Shown here: positions 45,052 through 54,319 of the stretch, one piece after another
How the letters are laid out: the number at the start of each line of letters is the position of its first letter
Position numbering within the stretch: position 1 is the stretch's first letter
Origin: Szabonella alba
Lineage (GTDB): Bacteria > Pseudomonadota > Alphaproteobacteria > Rhodobacterales > Rhodobacteraceae
Assembly (NCBI RefSeq): GCF_016765775.1
Contig: NZ_JAESVN010000005.1
Span: 124,001 to 188,000, forward strand
Reading direction: 5' to 3'
Length of the DNA stretch: 64,000 bases
Made by a program: the position numbers and the translations under genes
Notes under the pieces: model-generated
Seen by the model: the letters and a program-made list of their open reading frames with translations, nothing else
What the model was told of the DNA's origin: nothing
Databases searched by the model: none

Positions 45052-45074
45052 CTCTGCCCCGGAGGGGGGCAGAG
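45052..45074 (+). promoter_or_regulatory. Hairpin presenting GGAGG in its loop before ackA
   Basis: CTCTGCCCC (45052-45060) pairs perfectly with GGGGCAGAG (45066-45074); the five-base loop is GGAGG, the consensus ribosome-binding sequence. The stem ends one base before the ackA ATG (45076). The structure could control entry of ribosomes on the ackA-soeABC message. Confidence 0.7.
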
Positions 45075-45075
45075 A

Positions 45076-46212
45076 ATGACCTTGTTGCTGGTGGTGAATT
45101 CAGGCTCGTCCTCGGTCAAGGTTGCCTTGTTCCGGGGGGACATGCAGGTGCTTGAGGCGCAGGCCTCTGAAATCGGCGGGCAATCCCGGCTGCGGTTGGG
45201 CGCGCAAGAACAGTCCCTTTCGCTGCCCGATCACCGCACTGCGCTATCGGCCCTGCTGGAGGCACTGACGGCGGCGGGCCATCCGCCCGCGCAGTTCGGT
45301 GCGGCGGCGCATCGGGTGGTGCATGGCGGGCCGGATCTGACCCGCGCCTGCCGGGTGACGCCTGCCGTTCTGGCCGGGATCCGCGCCTGCCTGCCGCTGG
45401 CGCCATTGCACAATCCGGCCAATCTGGCTGGGATCGAGGCGCTGGCGGCGCTGCTGCCCGACCTGCCGCACTATGCCAGTTTCGACACCGCCTTTCACGC
45501 CACGATGCCGCCGGTTGCGACCCGCTATGCCCTGCCTCGCGAGGTGGAGGCGCGCGGTTATCGCCGTTACGGGTTCCACGGTCTGTCCTATGCCAGCATT
45601 GCCGAACGTCTGCCGGGGGTGCTGGGTGCGATGCCGGGCCGGGTGCTGGCCTATCATCTGGGCAACGGGGCCTCGGCCTGCGCGATGCGGGACGGACGGT
45701 CGGTTGCCACCTCGATGGGCTACAGCCCGCTGGAGGGGCTGACCATGGGCACGCGATCCGGCAGCATTGATCCGACCGTGGTGCTGCGTCTGGCCGAGCT
45801 TTATGGCATTGCCGGAACCGAACGCATGCTGAACCGCGAGGCGGGATTGCTGGGGCTGGGCGGGCGGTCCGACATGCGCGCGCTGCTGGCCGATCCCGCG
45901 CCGCGCGCCCGTTTTGCCGTGCAGCATTTCATCAATTCCGCCGTCAGCCATGGCGGCGCGCTGATGGCGGCGATGGGGGGGCTGGATGCCGTGGTCTTTA
46001 CCGGCGGCATCGGAGAGAATGCGTCCCCGGTGCGGGGCGGTATTCTGGACGGGCTGGCATGGGCGGGGGTGCGGTATGACGCCGCTGCCAATGAGGGTGG
46101 CGAAACGCGCCTTGATCCCACAGGCGCGGCAATTCCGGTTCTGATCCTGCCTGCCGAGGAAGAGGCCCATATCGCCGCCGAAGCGCGCGCATTGATGAAG
46201 GCGGGGGAATGA
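45076..46212 (+). CDS. ackA: Acetate kinase
   Basis: Converts acetyl phosphate and ADP to acetate and ATP (reversible); cytoplasmic. The 378-residue protein has VVNSGSSSVKVALF (phosphate 1), RRYGFHGLSYASIAERL, YHLGNGASACAM, MGTRSGSIDPTV and VFTGGIGENASPVR, all typical. There is no phosphotransacetylase gene beside it; instead its stop overlaps the start of the soeA-like molybdoenzyme gene (ATGA). This links it to a pathway that yields acetyl phosphate together with sulfite, such as sulfoacetaldehyde acetyltransferase (Xsc) activity. That link is inference. Confidence 0.95.
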   Translation: MTLLLVVNSGSSSVKVALFRGDMQVLEAQASEIGGQSRLRLGAQEQSLSLPDHRTALSALLEALTAAGHPPAQFGAAAHRVVHGGPDLTRACRVTPAVLAGIRACLPLAPLHNPANLAGIEALAALLPDLPHYASFDTAFHATMPPVATRYALPREVEARGYRRYGFHGLSYASIAERLPGVLGAMPGRVLAYHLGNGASACAMRDGRSVATSMGYSPLEGLTMGTRSGSIDPTVVLRLAELYGIAGTERMLNREAGLLGLGGRSDMRALLADPAPRARFAVQHFINSAVSHGGALMAAMGGLDAVVFTGGIGENASPVRGGILDGLAWAGVRYDAAANEGGETRLDPTGAAIPVLILPAEEEAHIAAEARALMKAGE

Positions 46213-48971
46213 CGCAGCCGCAACTGGACCTGTCACCCGCCGTCTCGGATGAAATCCGCCAGACCACCTGCTATATGTGCGCCTGTCGCTGCGGCATCAA
46301 TGTGCATCTGAAATCGGGGCGCGTCAGCTATATCGAGGGCAACCGCGCCCATCCGGTCAACAAGGGCGTCCTTTGCGCCAAGGGGGCCAGCGGTATCCGC
46401 CAGATCACCGCGCCATCGCGCCTGTCGCAGCCCCTGCGCCGGGTCGGCCCGCGCGGGTCGGGGGCGTTTGAGCCGATCAGTTGGGACGAGGCGCTGGCGC
46501 TGGCGGTCGCGTGGATGGCCCCCCTGCGCGAAACGGCCCCCGAGAAGGTTGCCTTCTTCACCGGCCGCGACCAGAGCCAAAGCCTGACCAGTTTTTGGGC
46601 GCAGAATTTCGGCACGCCGAATTACGCCGCCCATGGCGGGTTCTGTTCGGTCAATATGGCGGCGGCGGGGATCTATACCATCGGCGGGGCGTTCTGGGAG
46701 TTCGGGCAACCGGATTGGGAGCATACGCGGCTGTTCCTGATGTTCGGCGTGGCCGAGGATCATGACAGCAACCCGATCAAGATCGGGCTGGGGCGGCTGA
46801 AGGCACGCGGGGCGCGGGTGATCGGGATCAATCCGGTGCGCTCGGGCTATAACGCTGTGGCCGATGACTGGCTGGGCATCACACCGGGGACGGATGGGTT
46901 GCTGATCCTGTCCTTGATCCATTGTCTGCTGGAGGCGGGCAAGGTTGATCTGCCCTATCTTGCGCGGTTCACCAATGCGCCCTGTCTGGTGGGGCCGGAC
47001 GGCTTGTTCCTGCGCGACGGGCAGGACAAGCCGCTGGTCATCGCCGATGGGCGCGCGGTGGCCTTCGATACGCCCGGCATCCAGCCCGATCTGGGGGCCA
47101 CGCATCAGGGCGCGCGGACGGTGTTTCAGCATATGGCCGAACGTTACCTGTCACCCGAATACGCGCCCGAGGCGGTGGCGGATCGTTGCGGCATACCGGC
47201 GCCGCGTATCCGCGCGCTGGCCGCTGAAATCGCCGATGCGGCCTTCAACCATCCCGTCACCCTTGAACAGGAGTGGACCGATTTCCGGGGTGACCCCCAC
47301 AAGACCATGACGGGCCGCCCGGTCAGTTTCCATGCGATGCGTGGAATATCGGCCCATTCCAACGGGTTTCAGACCGCCCGCAGCCTGCATCTGCTGCAAA
47401 TCCTGCTGGGCGCGGTGGAAACGCCGGGCGGTTATCGGCTGAAACCACCCTATCCGAAACCGGCCGAGGCGCATCCGGCCCCGCATTGCAAGGTGACACC
47501 CGGCAAGCCGCTGGACGGCCCGCATCTGGGCTATCCGCGCGGGCCCGAACATCTGTGCCTGAAAGATGACGGCAGCCCCGCCCGGATCGACAAGGCGTTT
47601 TCCTGGGAAAACCCGCTGTCTGCCCATGGTCTGATGCATATGGTCATCGCCAATGCCCATGCGGGGGACCCCTACCGCATCGACACGCTGTTTCTTTATA
47701 TGGCGAATATGGCGTGGAATTCCTCGATGAACACCGCTGCCGTGATGGAGATGCTGACCGACCGGGGTGAGGACGGCGAATACCGCATCCCGCGCATCAT
47801 CTATTCCGATGCCTATGCGTCGGAAATGGTGGCCTATGCCGATCTGATCCTGCCGGATACGACCTATCTGGAGCGTCACGACTGCATCAGCCTGCTGGAC
47901 CGCCCGATTTCCGAACCCGATGCGGCGGGGGATGCGATCCGCTGGCCCGTGGTGGCACCGGACCGCGATGTGCGGGGCTTTCAGTCGGTGCTGATTGATC
48001 TGGGCGCGCGGCTTGGGCTGCCGGGATTTGTCGATGCGGCGGGCGGCCCGCTTTATGCCGATTATGCCGATTACATCGTGAACCATCAGCGCCGCCCGGG
48101 CATTGGCCCGCTGATGGGCTGGCGCGGCAATGGGGATGCGGAAGGCCGGGGCGGGCCGAACCCCGCGCAACTGGACCGTTATATTGAAAACGGGGCGTTC
48201 TATCAGGCGCATGTGCCGGACGATGCGCGCTATTTCAAACCGTGGAACCGCGCTTATCAGGATTGGGCGGTGCGGACCGGGCTTTATGATGCGCCGCAGC
48301 CTTACCTTCTGTCGATCTGGTCTGAACCGATGCGCCGCTTTCAGCGCGCGGCCGAGGGGCAGGGGCAACGGCAGCCCCCTGAGCATATGCGCGCGCGGCT
48401 GAAACAGGCGATGGACCCGCTGCCCCGCTGGTATCCGCCTTTCGGGGATGAGGCTGCACGCGATTACCCGCTGCATGCGCTGACGCAGCGTCCGATGGCG
48501 ATGTATCATTCCTGGGGCAGCCAGAACGCATGGCTTCGCCAGATCCACGGGCATAATCCGCTTTATGTGCCGACCGCTGTTTGGGAGGCGCAGGGCTTTG
48601 CGCCCGGCGACTGGGCGCGCGTCACTTCCCCCACCGGGGAAATCATCGTACCGGTCGCGCATATGCCCGCGTTGAATCCGCATACCGTCTGGACATGGAA
48701 CGCTATCGGCAAGCGCAAGGGGGCATGGGGGCTGGACCCGAATGCACCCGAGGCGACCAAGGGTTTTCTGCTGAACCATCTGATCCATGAATTGTTGCCG
48801 CCCAAGGGGGACGGGCAACGCTGGTCGAATTCCGACCCGGTGACGGGACAGGCGGCGTGGTTTGATCTGCGGGTGCGGGTGGAGAAATGTGCAGCCCCGC
48901 CCCCGGATGAAGCGCCCGAGGTGCTGCCGCAATTCCCGGTGCTGCCGGATCAGGGAAGGGGGCGCGCATGA
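46209..48971 (+). CDS. soeA: Molybdopterin oxidoreductase, probable sulfite dehydrogenase subunit A (SoeA)
   Basis: A 920-residue DMSO-reductase-superfamily catalytic subunit with an N-terminal 4Fe-4S motif (C21, C24, C28, C56) and molybdopterin domains: DWEHTRLFLMFGVAEDHDSNP, LPDTTYLERHD, and a C-terminal dinucleotide-binding domain (LNPHTVWTWNAIG). No Tat signal is present, so the enzyme faces the cytoplasm, as in SoeABC and unlike DmsA. With the SoeB-like ferredoxin and NrfD-like anchor that follow, the best call is SoeA, which oxidises sulfite to sulfate and passes electrons to quinone. Polysulfide or DMSO reductase-like activity is the alternative. Its start overlaps ackA by 4 bases. Confidence 0.78.
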   Translation: MTQPQLDLSPAVSDEIRQTTCYMCACRCGINVHLKSGRVSYIEGNRAHPVNKGVLCAKGASGIRQITAPSRLSQPLRRVGPRGSGAFEPISWDEALALAVAWMAPLRETAPEKVAFFTGRDQSQSLTSFWAQNFGTPNYAAHGGFCSVNMAAAGIYTIGGAFWEFGQPDWEHTRLFLMFGVAEDHDSNPIKIGLGRLKARGARVIGINPVRSGYNAVADDWLGITPGTDGLLILSLIHCLLEAGKVDLPYLARFTNAPCLVGPDGLFLRDGQDKPLVIADGRAVAFDTPGIQPDLGATHQGARTVFQHMAERYLSPEYAPEAVADRCGIPAPRIRALAAEIADAAFNHPVTLEQEWTDFRGDPHKTMTGRPVSFHAMRGISAHSNGFQTARSLHLLQILLGAVETPGGYRLKPPYPKPAEAHPAPHCKVTPGKPLDGPHLGYPRGPEHLCLKDDGSPARIDKAFSWENPLSAHGLMHMVIANAHAGDPYRIDTLFLYMANMAWNSSMNTAAVMEMLTDRGEDGEYRIPRIIYSDAYASEMVAYADLILPDTTYLERHDCISLLDRPISEPDAAGDAIRWPVVAPDRDVRGFQSVLIDLGARLGLPGFVDAAGGPLYADYADYIVNHQRRPGIGPLMGWRGNGDAEGRGGPNPAQLDRYIENGAFYQAHVPDDARYFKPWNRAYQDWAVRTGLYDAPQPYLLSIWSEPMRRFQRAAEGQGQRQPPEHMRARLKQAMDPLPRWYPPFGDEAARDYPLHALTQRPMAMYHSWGSQNAWLRQIHGHNPLYVPTAVWEAQGFAPGDWARVTSPTGEIIVPVAHMPALNPHTVWTWNAIGKRKGAWGLDPNAPEATKGFLLNHLIHELLPPKGDGQRWSNSDPVTGQAAWFDLRVRVEKCAAPPPDEAPEVLPQFPVLPDQGRGRA

Positions 48972-49705
48972 CCTGTCTGCCGGGCCAAACGGAGAAGAAA
49001 CTGGGGCTGGTCATCGACCTTGATACCTGCGTCGGCTGTCACGCCTGTGTCACCGCCTGCAAGGGCTGGAACGATCAGGGCTATGGCGCGCCGCTGTCGG
49101 ATCAGGAGGCGCATGGCGCGGACCCTTCGGGCACCTTCCTGAACCGCGTCCACAGCTATCAGGTCAGTCCGCCCGAGGCTGTGCCTTTCACGGTGCATTT
49201 CCCCCGCTCCTGCCTGCATTGCGATGATGCGCCCTGCGTGACGGTCTGCCCGACCGGGGCCAGCTACAAACGGATCGAGGATGGTATCGTGCTGGTCAAT
49301 GAGGATGCCTGCATCGGCTGCGGGCTTTGCGCCTGGGCCTGCCCTTATGGTGCGCGCGAGATGGATAAGGCGGCGGGTGTGATGAAGAAATGCACGCTCT
49401 GCGTCGACCGGATCTACAACGAAACCCTGCCCGAGGTAGACCGCGAACCCGCTTGCGTGCGCACCTGCCCCACCGGGGCGCGGCATTTTGGTGATCTGTC
49501 CGACCCCGACAGCGCCGTGTCGCGGCTAGTGGCGGATCGCGGCGGGGTGGCGTTGATGCCGGAAATGGGCACCAAACCCGTCAACCGCTATCTGCCGCCG
49601 CGCGCAAAGGATCGCGGCGCGCAGGTGTCACCGCTGGCGCCTTTGCTGGATGTTCAGGCGACCGGGTTTGCCGGCTGGCTGGACCGGGTGCTAGGCAAGA
49701 TCTGA
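48968..49705 (+). CDS. soeB: 4Fe-4S ferredoxin subunit, probable SoeB
   Basis: A 245-residue electron-transfer subunit. Four cysteine clusters are visible: CVGCHACVTAC (from residue 19), CLHCDDAPCVTVCPTGA, CIGCGLCAWACPYGA and CTLCVDR with later CVRTCPTGA, enough for four 4Fe-4S clusters. There is no signal peptide, so it is cytoplasmic and would bridge SoeA and the membrane subunit. It overlaps soeA by 4 bases and soeC by 1 base. Confidence 0.85.
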   Translation: MTCLPGQTEKKLGLVIDLDTCVGCHACVTACKGWNDQGYGAPLSDQEAHGADPSGTFLNRVHSYQVSPPEAVPFTVHFPRSCLHCDDAPCVTVCPTGASYKRIEDGIVLVNEDACIGCGLCAWACPYGAREMDKAAGVMKKCTLCVDRIYNETLPEVDREPACVRTCPTGARHFGDLSDPDSAVSRLVADRGGVALMPEMGTKPVNRYLPPRAKDRGAQVSPLAPLLDVQATGFAGWLDRVLGKI

Positions 49706-50577
49706 TGCATCCGGCGCCGTCGATCATTCTGTTCACTGTGCTTTCAGGGTTGGGATTCGGCCTGCTGGCCTGCCTTGCCTTGGGGCTGCCCGGTCTTTCG
49801 GGCTGGATGGCGTTTTTCGGCTGGGGGATCGGCTATGTGCTGGCCACTGGCGGGCTGGCGGCCTCGGCCTTCCATCTGGGCAACCCTCAACGCGCGCTTC
49901 TGGCATTCACGCAATGGCGGTCAAGCTGGCTCTCGCGGGAGGCATGGGCATCGGTTCTGGCGCTGCTGGTGATGGCGCCCTGCGCGCTGGCCGATTGGCT
50001 GGGCTTTGACTGGCCCGTGGCCCTGCGGCTGCTGGCGGCGGTTCTGGCCCTGCTGACGGTGCTGGCAACATCCATGATCTATGCCTCGATCCGCGCCGTG
50101 CCGCGCTGGAACCACTGGACGACACCCGCCCTGTTTCTGGGCTTTGCGCTGGCGGGCGGCGCGCTGCTGGGGCTGCAGGGCGGGCTGGCGGCGGTGCTTC
50201 TGCTGGGGCTGGGCGCGGTGCAGATCGCGGCCTTCGGGCTGGGCGACAGGCAGTTTGCCGCGCGCGGCGCCAGCATGGAAAGCGCGACGGGGCTGACAGG
50301 CCGGGGCGCGGTTTCGGTCTTCGAGCAGCCCCATACCGGCGGAAATTACCTGACGCGCGAGATGATCCATGTCGTCGGCCGCCGCCATGCGCAAAAACTG
50401 CGGGTCATCGCGGTGGTCTGTGCGTCACTCCTGCCGGCAGGTCTGGTGCTGACGGGCGGCGGGGCCGGTCTGGTTCTGGCGATCCCGCTTCATATGACCG
50501 GCGCGCTGGCCGCGCGCTGGCTGTTCTTTGCCGAAGCCGAGCATGTCGTGGGGCTTTATTATGGGCGGCGGGGCTGA
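49705..50577 (+). CDS. soeC: DmsC-type membrane anchor subunit, probable SoeC
   Basis: A 290-residue integral membrane protein with about eight helices, beginning MHPAPSIILFTVLSGLGFGLL. It is the quinone-reactive anchor of a three-subunit molybdoenzyme; ASAFHLGNPQRALLAFTQWRSSWLSREAW is the conserved DmsC-family stretch. It starts at the A of the soeB stop (TGATG). A double-hairpin repeat closes the operon. Confidence 0.85.
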   Translation: MHPAPSIILFTVLSGLGFGLLACLALGLPGLSGWMAFFGWGIGYVLATGGLAASAFHLGNPQRALLAFTQWRSSWLSREAWASVLALLVMAPCALADWLGFDWPVALRLLAAVLALLTVLATSMIYASIRAVPRWNHWTTPALFLGFALAGGALLGLQGGLAAVLLLGLGAVQIAAFGLGDRQFAARGASMESATGLTGRGAVSVFEQPHTGGNYLTREMIHVVGRRHAQKLRVIAVVCASLLPAGLVLTGGGAGLVLAIPLHMTGALAARWLFFAEAEHVVGLYYGRRG

Positions 50578-50591
50578 GGGAGGGGGCGCAA

Positions 50592-50670
50592 GGGGGGCTG
50601 TCTGCCCCCCTCGGATTTGCGGCGCAAATCCTCACCCCCCGAGGATATTTATCGACAGAAAAAGCCCGCA
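50592..50670 (+). repeat. Intergenic double-hairpin repeat (family member d)
   Basis: GGGGGGCTGTCTGCCCCCC hairpin, GGATTTGCGGCGCAAATCC second hairpin, TCACCCCCC, then GAGGATATTTATCGACAGAAAAAG. It follows soeC in sense orientation and is the most complete copy in the window. Confidence 0.75.
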
Positions 50671-50691
50671 GGGGCGGGGCGGCACGCGCAG

Positions 50692-51459
50692 TCAGGACAG
50701 GAAGACGCGCAGCGTTTCATCGAATTCCCGTGGCTTTTCGGCATGCAGCCAATGGCCCGCGCCGGGGATCTTGGCAAACCGCGCGGTGGGGAACAGGGCG
50801 CGGATCTCGTCGCGATAGTCGGGCAGGACATAATGGCTTTCGCCCCCGGACAGGAACAGTGTCGGACCCTCAAAGCGGCCTTCGGTGCCGGGCCAGCCGA
50901 CGATCTTCGCCATCTCGGCCTCAAGCACATCCAGATTGAGCCGCCAGCGCGGCGGATCAGCTTTCAGATCCAGCGATTGCAGGAAAAAGGCGCGCAGGCC
51001 GGCATCATCAATACGGGCTGCAAGGCGGCGGTCGGCCTCGGCCCGTGAGGTCAGGCCCGACAGGTCCAGCGCGCGCATCGCCTCGATATGGCGGGTCTGG
51101 TCATGGCTATAGGCGACGGGGGCGATATCGGCCACGACCAGCCGGTTGACCAGATCACCTTTGGTCAGCGCAAGCTGCATCGCGGCCTTGCCGCCCATGG
51201 AATGACCCATCACATCCATGGCTGCGCCCTGCGCCGCGATCACCCCGGCCAGATCATCGGCCAGATCGGCATAGCTGTGGCTGTCGAAACGCGCACTTTC
51301 GCCATGGTTGCGCATATCCACCGCGATCACGTCGCGTGTGGCGGCCATGCGCCGCGCGATCACGCCCCAGTTGCGGGCCGATCCGAACAGGCCATGAACG
51401 ATCAGAAGGGCGGGCAGGCCCTGTGCGGTTTCGGCGGGGTGATGCACTGTGTTCAGCAT
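50692..51459 (-). CDS. Alpha/beta hydrolase (YbfF-type esterase)
   Basis: A 255-residue hydrolase with the oxyanion motif VHGLFGSARNW, the nucleophile S87 in MGHSMGGKAAM, and a late GAGHWLHAEKP with the catalytic His. AVDMRNHGESARFD matches the YbfF esterase group. Cytosolic, no signal peptide. Substrate unknown. It is divergent from a small membrane protein gene across 93 bases. Confidence 0.88.
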   Translation of the reverse strand: MLNTVHHPAETAQGLPALLIVHGLFGSARNWGVIARRMAATRDVIAVDMRNHGESARFDSHSYADLADDLAGVIAAQGAAMDVMGHSMGGKAAMQLALTKGDLVNRLVVADIAPVAYSHDQTRHIEAMRALDLSGLTSRAEADRRLAARIDDAGLRAFFLQSLDLKADPPRWRLNLDVLEAEMAKIVGWPGTEGRFEGPTLFLSGGESHYVLPDYRDEIRALFPTARFAKIPGAGHWLHAEKPREFDETLRVFLS

Positions 51460-51552
51460 GTCACCGGCTTAGCGCATCGCGCGTCCTGCATCCAGAGCGG
51501 TTGAAGCGCACCGTCGCCGGGCATAGGATCGCCCCGCAAGCAGGAGACCGGC

Positions 51553-51924
51553 ATGAGTGCGATCACGATCCAGCAGATGGCAGACCGGGTGGCGGAACTG
51601 CTGGAGGAACGGCTGCGCATCAAGGGCGCGGGTCTGGCGGCCAAGTTGCAGAAGGGCGGGCGGCAATTGCCCCGCCGCGTGCGGGCCGCCGCGCAGGACC
51701 TGGCCGAGGCGGCGATGCGTGCGAAGAATCCCAAGCTCTTGATGATGATCGACGAGGAAGCGGTCGCGACGAATTACGATATTTGCCTGAAACATCTGTC
51801 GGCGCTGAACCGCTGGGACCGCCGCAAGGGATTTCTGATCGGGGTCACGACCTCGATCCTGTTCAGCCTTCTGGTCGTGGCGGGGCTGGTTCTGGCGGTG
51901 ATGGTCTGGCGCGGTCTGCTGTAA
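51553..51924 (+). CDS. Small C-terminally anchored protein, unknown function
   Basis: I do not recognise this 123-residue protein. The first half is basic and helical (VAELLEERLRIKGAGLAAKLQKGGRQLPRRVRAAAQDL), the middle reads KLLMMIDEEAVATNYDICLKHLSALNRWDRR, and residues about 95-119 form one transmembrane helix near the C-terminus. AGGAGA precedes the ATG. The last 62 bases overlap the end of the convergent DUF817 gene. Confidence 0.75.
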   Translation: MSAITIQQMADRVAELLEERLRIKGAGLAAKLQKGGRQLPRRVRAAAQDLAEAAMRAKNPKLLMMIDEEAVATNYDICLKHLSALNRWDRRKGFLIGVTTSILFSLLVVAGLVLAVMVWRGLL

Positions 51925-52774
51925 GCGGCGCGGGCGACAGCGCACTACGGCTGACCAGCGTGACCGTGGTGAAGGCGACATAGAGCAGCAGATACCAGGA
52001 CCCGAGCTTGGCAAAGCTGACCATCTGGCCCGGAAGCTGACCGGAATAGATCCATGTGCCGGTGGCGGTGCCGACATTTTCCGCAATCCACAGCGCAAGG
52101 GCCGACAGCAATGCGGCCAGCGGCAGGGGGATCCAGCGCGCGATCTCGGTATTGACGAACCAGATCCGCGTGCGGGCATAGATCAGCAGGGTCGCGGCAA
52201 ACAGCACCAGACGGATATCGGGCAGAAAATGATGGGCAAAGAAATTCACATAGATTGCCACCCCCAGCAGCACTGTCACCCAGAAGGGCGGATAGGGCGC
52301 GAAACGCATGTGAAAGATGCGGATCACCCGCGCCATATAGCTGCCGACAGCCGCATACATGAAACCGGAAAACAGCGGCACGCCCATCAGTTTGAAAAAC
52401 CCGGGTTCGGGATAGGCCCATGACCCGGCATGGACCTTGAACCATTCCATCGCCGTGCCGGTCAGATGGAACAGAAGGATCACCCGCGCCTCCTCCCATG
52501 TTTCCAGACGAAACCACAGAAAGGCGGCCTGTGTCAGGATGGCAAAGGCGAACAGAGCATCATAGCGTTGCAGGGGCCAGTCGGGCGACCAGATCAGTTT
52601 CGTGCCGATGATTGCGGCCAGCAGCAGCCCGCCGAACAGACAGGCCCAGCCCTGTTTCAGCACGAACATCCCGAATTCGACCAGCAGACGCGGCAGGCGC
52701 GCCCGGGCCGCATCGCCAAGGCGGCGTTCAAGGCGACGGGTGGTCTGGGGAAAGCCGGAGCGGCGCTCGGTCAT
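51863..52774 (-). CDS. DUF817 family membrane protein
   Basis: A 303-residue membrane protein with seven to eight helices. The block TWEEARVILLFHLTGTAMEWFKVHAGSWAYPEP and the following FFKLMGVPLFSGFMYAAVGSYMARVIRIF are characteristic of DUF817, of unknown function. The last 30 residues (PAPLTADRARPSPPEPAPPRPEG) are Pro/Arg-rich and are coded where the gene overlaps the opposite-strand small protein gene; the overlap may reflect stop-codon loss and extension. Confidence 0.82.
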   Translation of the reverse strand: MTERRSGFPQTTRRLERRLGDAARARLPRLLVEFGMFVLKQGWACLFGGLLLAAIIGTKLIWSPDWPLQRYDALFAFAILTQAAFLWFRLETWEEARVILLFHLTGTAMEWFKVHAGSWAYPEPGFFKLMGVPLFSGFMYAAVGSYMARVIRIFHMRFAPYPPFWVTVLLGVAIYVNFFAHHFLPDIRLVLFAATLLIYARTRIWFVNTEIARWIPLPLAALLSALALWIAENVGTATGTWIYSGQLPGQMVSFAKLGSWYLLLYVAFTTVTLVSRSALSPAPLTADRARPSPPEPAPPRPEG

Positions 52775-52798
52775 CGGGGGGCCTTCTGATTGGCCGGG

Positions 52799-52885
52799 CG
52801 CGGGGGTTTCACACCCCCGCGCCTGCCCGGTCCCGGCCGGGCAGGCTTCGCCTGTGGGATAATTCTGGACGGAAAAAGCCGCAGG
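52799..52885 (+). repeat. Intergenic double-hairpin repeat (family member e, diverged)
   Basis: GCGGGGGTTTCACACCCCCGC hairpin, GCCTGCCCGG...CCGGGCAGGC second hairpin, then TGGGATAATTCTGGACGGAAAAAG. Its tail reads toward the glyA stop, so unlike the other copies it is antisense to both minus-strand neighbours (glyA and the DUF817 gene). Confidence 0.6.
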
Positions 52886-54193
52886 TCAGAGGCCCGGATA
52901 GATCGGGAACCGGGCGCAAAGGGCGGCGACCTTGGCCTTCACTGCCTCCTCGACCGCGCCATTGCCGTCTTCACCATGGGCGGCCAGACCTTCGACCACT
53001 TCCACGATCCAATCCCCGATCTGGCGGAATTCGGCCTCACCGAAGCCACGGGTCGTCCCGGCGGGCGTGCCCAGACGGATGCCCGAGGTGATGGTAGGCT
53101 TTTCGGTATCAAACGGAATGCCGTTCTTGTTGCAGGTGATATGCGCGCGGCCCAATGCCTTTTCGGTGGCATTGCCCTTCACGCCCTTGGGGCGCAGATC
53201 GACCAGCATCAGATGCGTGTCGGTGCCGCCCGTCACGGTGCCCAGCCCGCCCTTCATCAACTGATCGGCCAGCGCCTGCGCGTTGGCGATGACCTGCGCC
53301 TGATAGGATTTGAATTCGGGGCGCAGCGCCTCTCCAAAAGCCACGGCCTTGGCGGCGATCACATGCATCAGGGGGCCACCCTGAATGCCTGGGAAGATCG
53401 CGGAATTGACCTTTTTCGCAATCGTCTCGTCATCGGTCAGGATCATGCCGCCGCGCGGGCCGCGCAGGGTTTTATGGGTGGTCGTGGTCGCGACATGGGC
53501 ATGCGGGAAGGGCGAGGGGTAAAGCCCTGCCGCCACCAGTCCCGCGAAATGCGCCATATCCACGACGAAATAGGCCCCCACCTTGTCAGCAATCGCCCGG
53601 AAGCGCGGGAAATCCAGAATGCGCGGAATGGCCGAACCGCCTGCGATGATCATTTTCGGCCGGTGTTCCAGCGCCAGCGCCTCGATCTGCTCATAATCGG
53701 GCAGCAGCGTGTCCTGTTTCACGCCATATTGTACGGCATTGAACCATTTGCCCGACTGGTTCGGGGCCGCGCCATGGGTCAGGTGACCGCCTGCATCAAG
53801 GCTCATGCCAAGGATGGTGTCGCCGGGCTGGATCAGCGCCTGAAACACGCCCTGATTGGCCTGTGAACCGGAATTCGGCTGCACATTGGCAAAGGCGCAG
53901 CCGAACAGTGCCTTGGCGCGGTCGATGGCAAGGTTTTCCGCGATATCGACATATTGGCAGCCGCCGTAATAGCGCCGGCCCGGATAGCCTTCGGCGTATT
54001 TGTTGGTCAGCACCGAGCCCTGCGCCTCCATCACCGCGCGCGAGACGATGTTTTCCGAGGCGATCAGTTCGATCTCGTCGCGCTGGCGGCCGAGTTCAAG
54101 GCCGATGGCGCCGAACAGTTCGGCATCACGCGTGGCGAGGCTTTCGCTGAAGAAACCGGCATCGCGATGGGAAGTCTCGGTCGGGGCGTTCAT
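52886..54193 (-). CDS. glyA: Serine hydroxymethyltransferase
   Basis: Interconverts serine and glycine with tetrahydrofolate. The 435-residue PLP enzyme has [31 protein letters not shown], the PLP lysine K241 in [17 protein letters not shown] and [19 protein letters not shown]. Together with gcvTHP it makes one-carbon units; glyA here lacks a glycine riboswitch in its 5' region as far as I can see. Divergent from nadK. Confidence 0.97.
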   Translation of the reverse strand: MNAPTETSHRDAGFFSESLATRDAELFGAIGLELGRQRDEIELIASENIVSRAVMEAQGSVLTNKYAEGYPGRRYYGGCQYVDIAENLAIDRAKALFGCAFANVQPNSGSQANQGVFQALIQPGDTILGMSLDAGGHLTHGAAPNQSGKWFNAVQYGVKQDTLLPDYEQIEALALEHRPKMIIAGGSAIPRILDFPRFRAIADKVGAYFVVDMAHFAGLVAAGLYPSPFPHAHVATTTTHKTLRGPRGGMILTDDETIAKKVNSAIFPGIQGGPLMHVIAAKAVAFGEALRPEFKSYQAQVIANAQALADQLMKGGLGTVTGGTDTHLMLVDLRPKGVKGNATEKALGRAHITCNKNGIPFDTEKPTITSGIRLGTPAGTTRGFGEAEFRQIGDWIVEVVEGLAAHGEDGNGAVEEAVKAKVAALCARFPIYPGL

Positions 54194-54319
54194 GGGCGTC
54201 TCCTGCTGCGGCTGACGGGATCGGAGGGAATGGCCGCCATTTAACGCAAGCGGGCGCGATCAGAAAGGGTCGTTTGCGCCATTGCTGCCACTTTGCGCGA
54301 CAGGGGGCTTGGGCCTTGC

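Noticed and set aside
46209-50577. Calling this operon DMSO reductase dmsABC
   Set aside because: The catalytic subunit lacks a Tat signal and is coupled to acetate kinase; SoeABC fits better, though without a tree this is not final.
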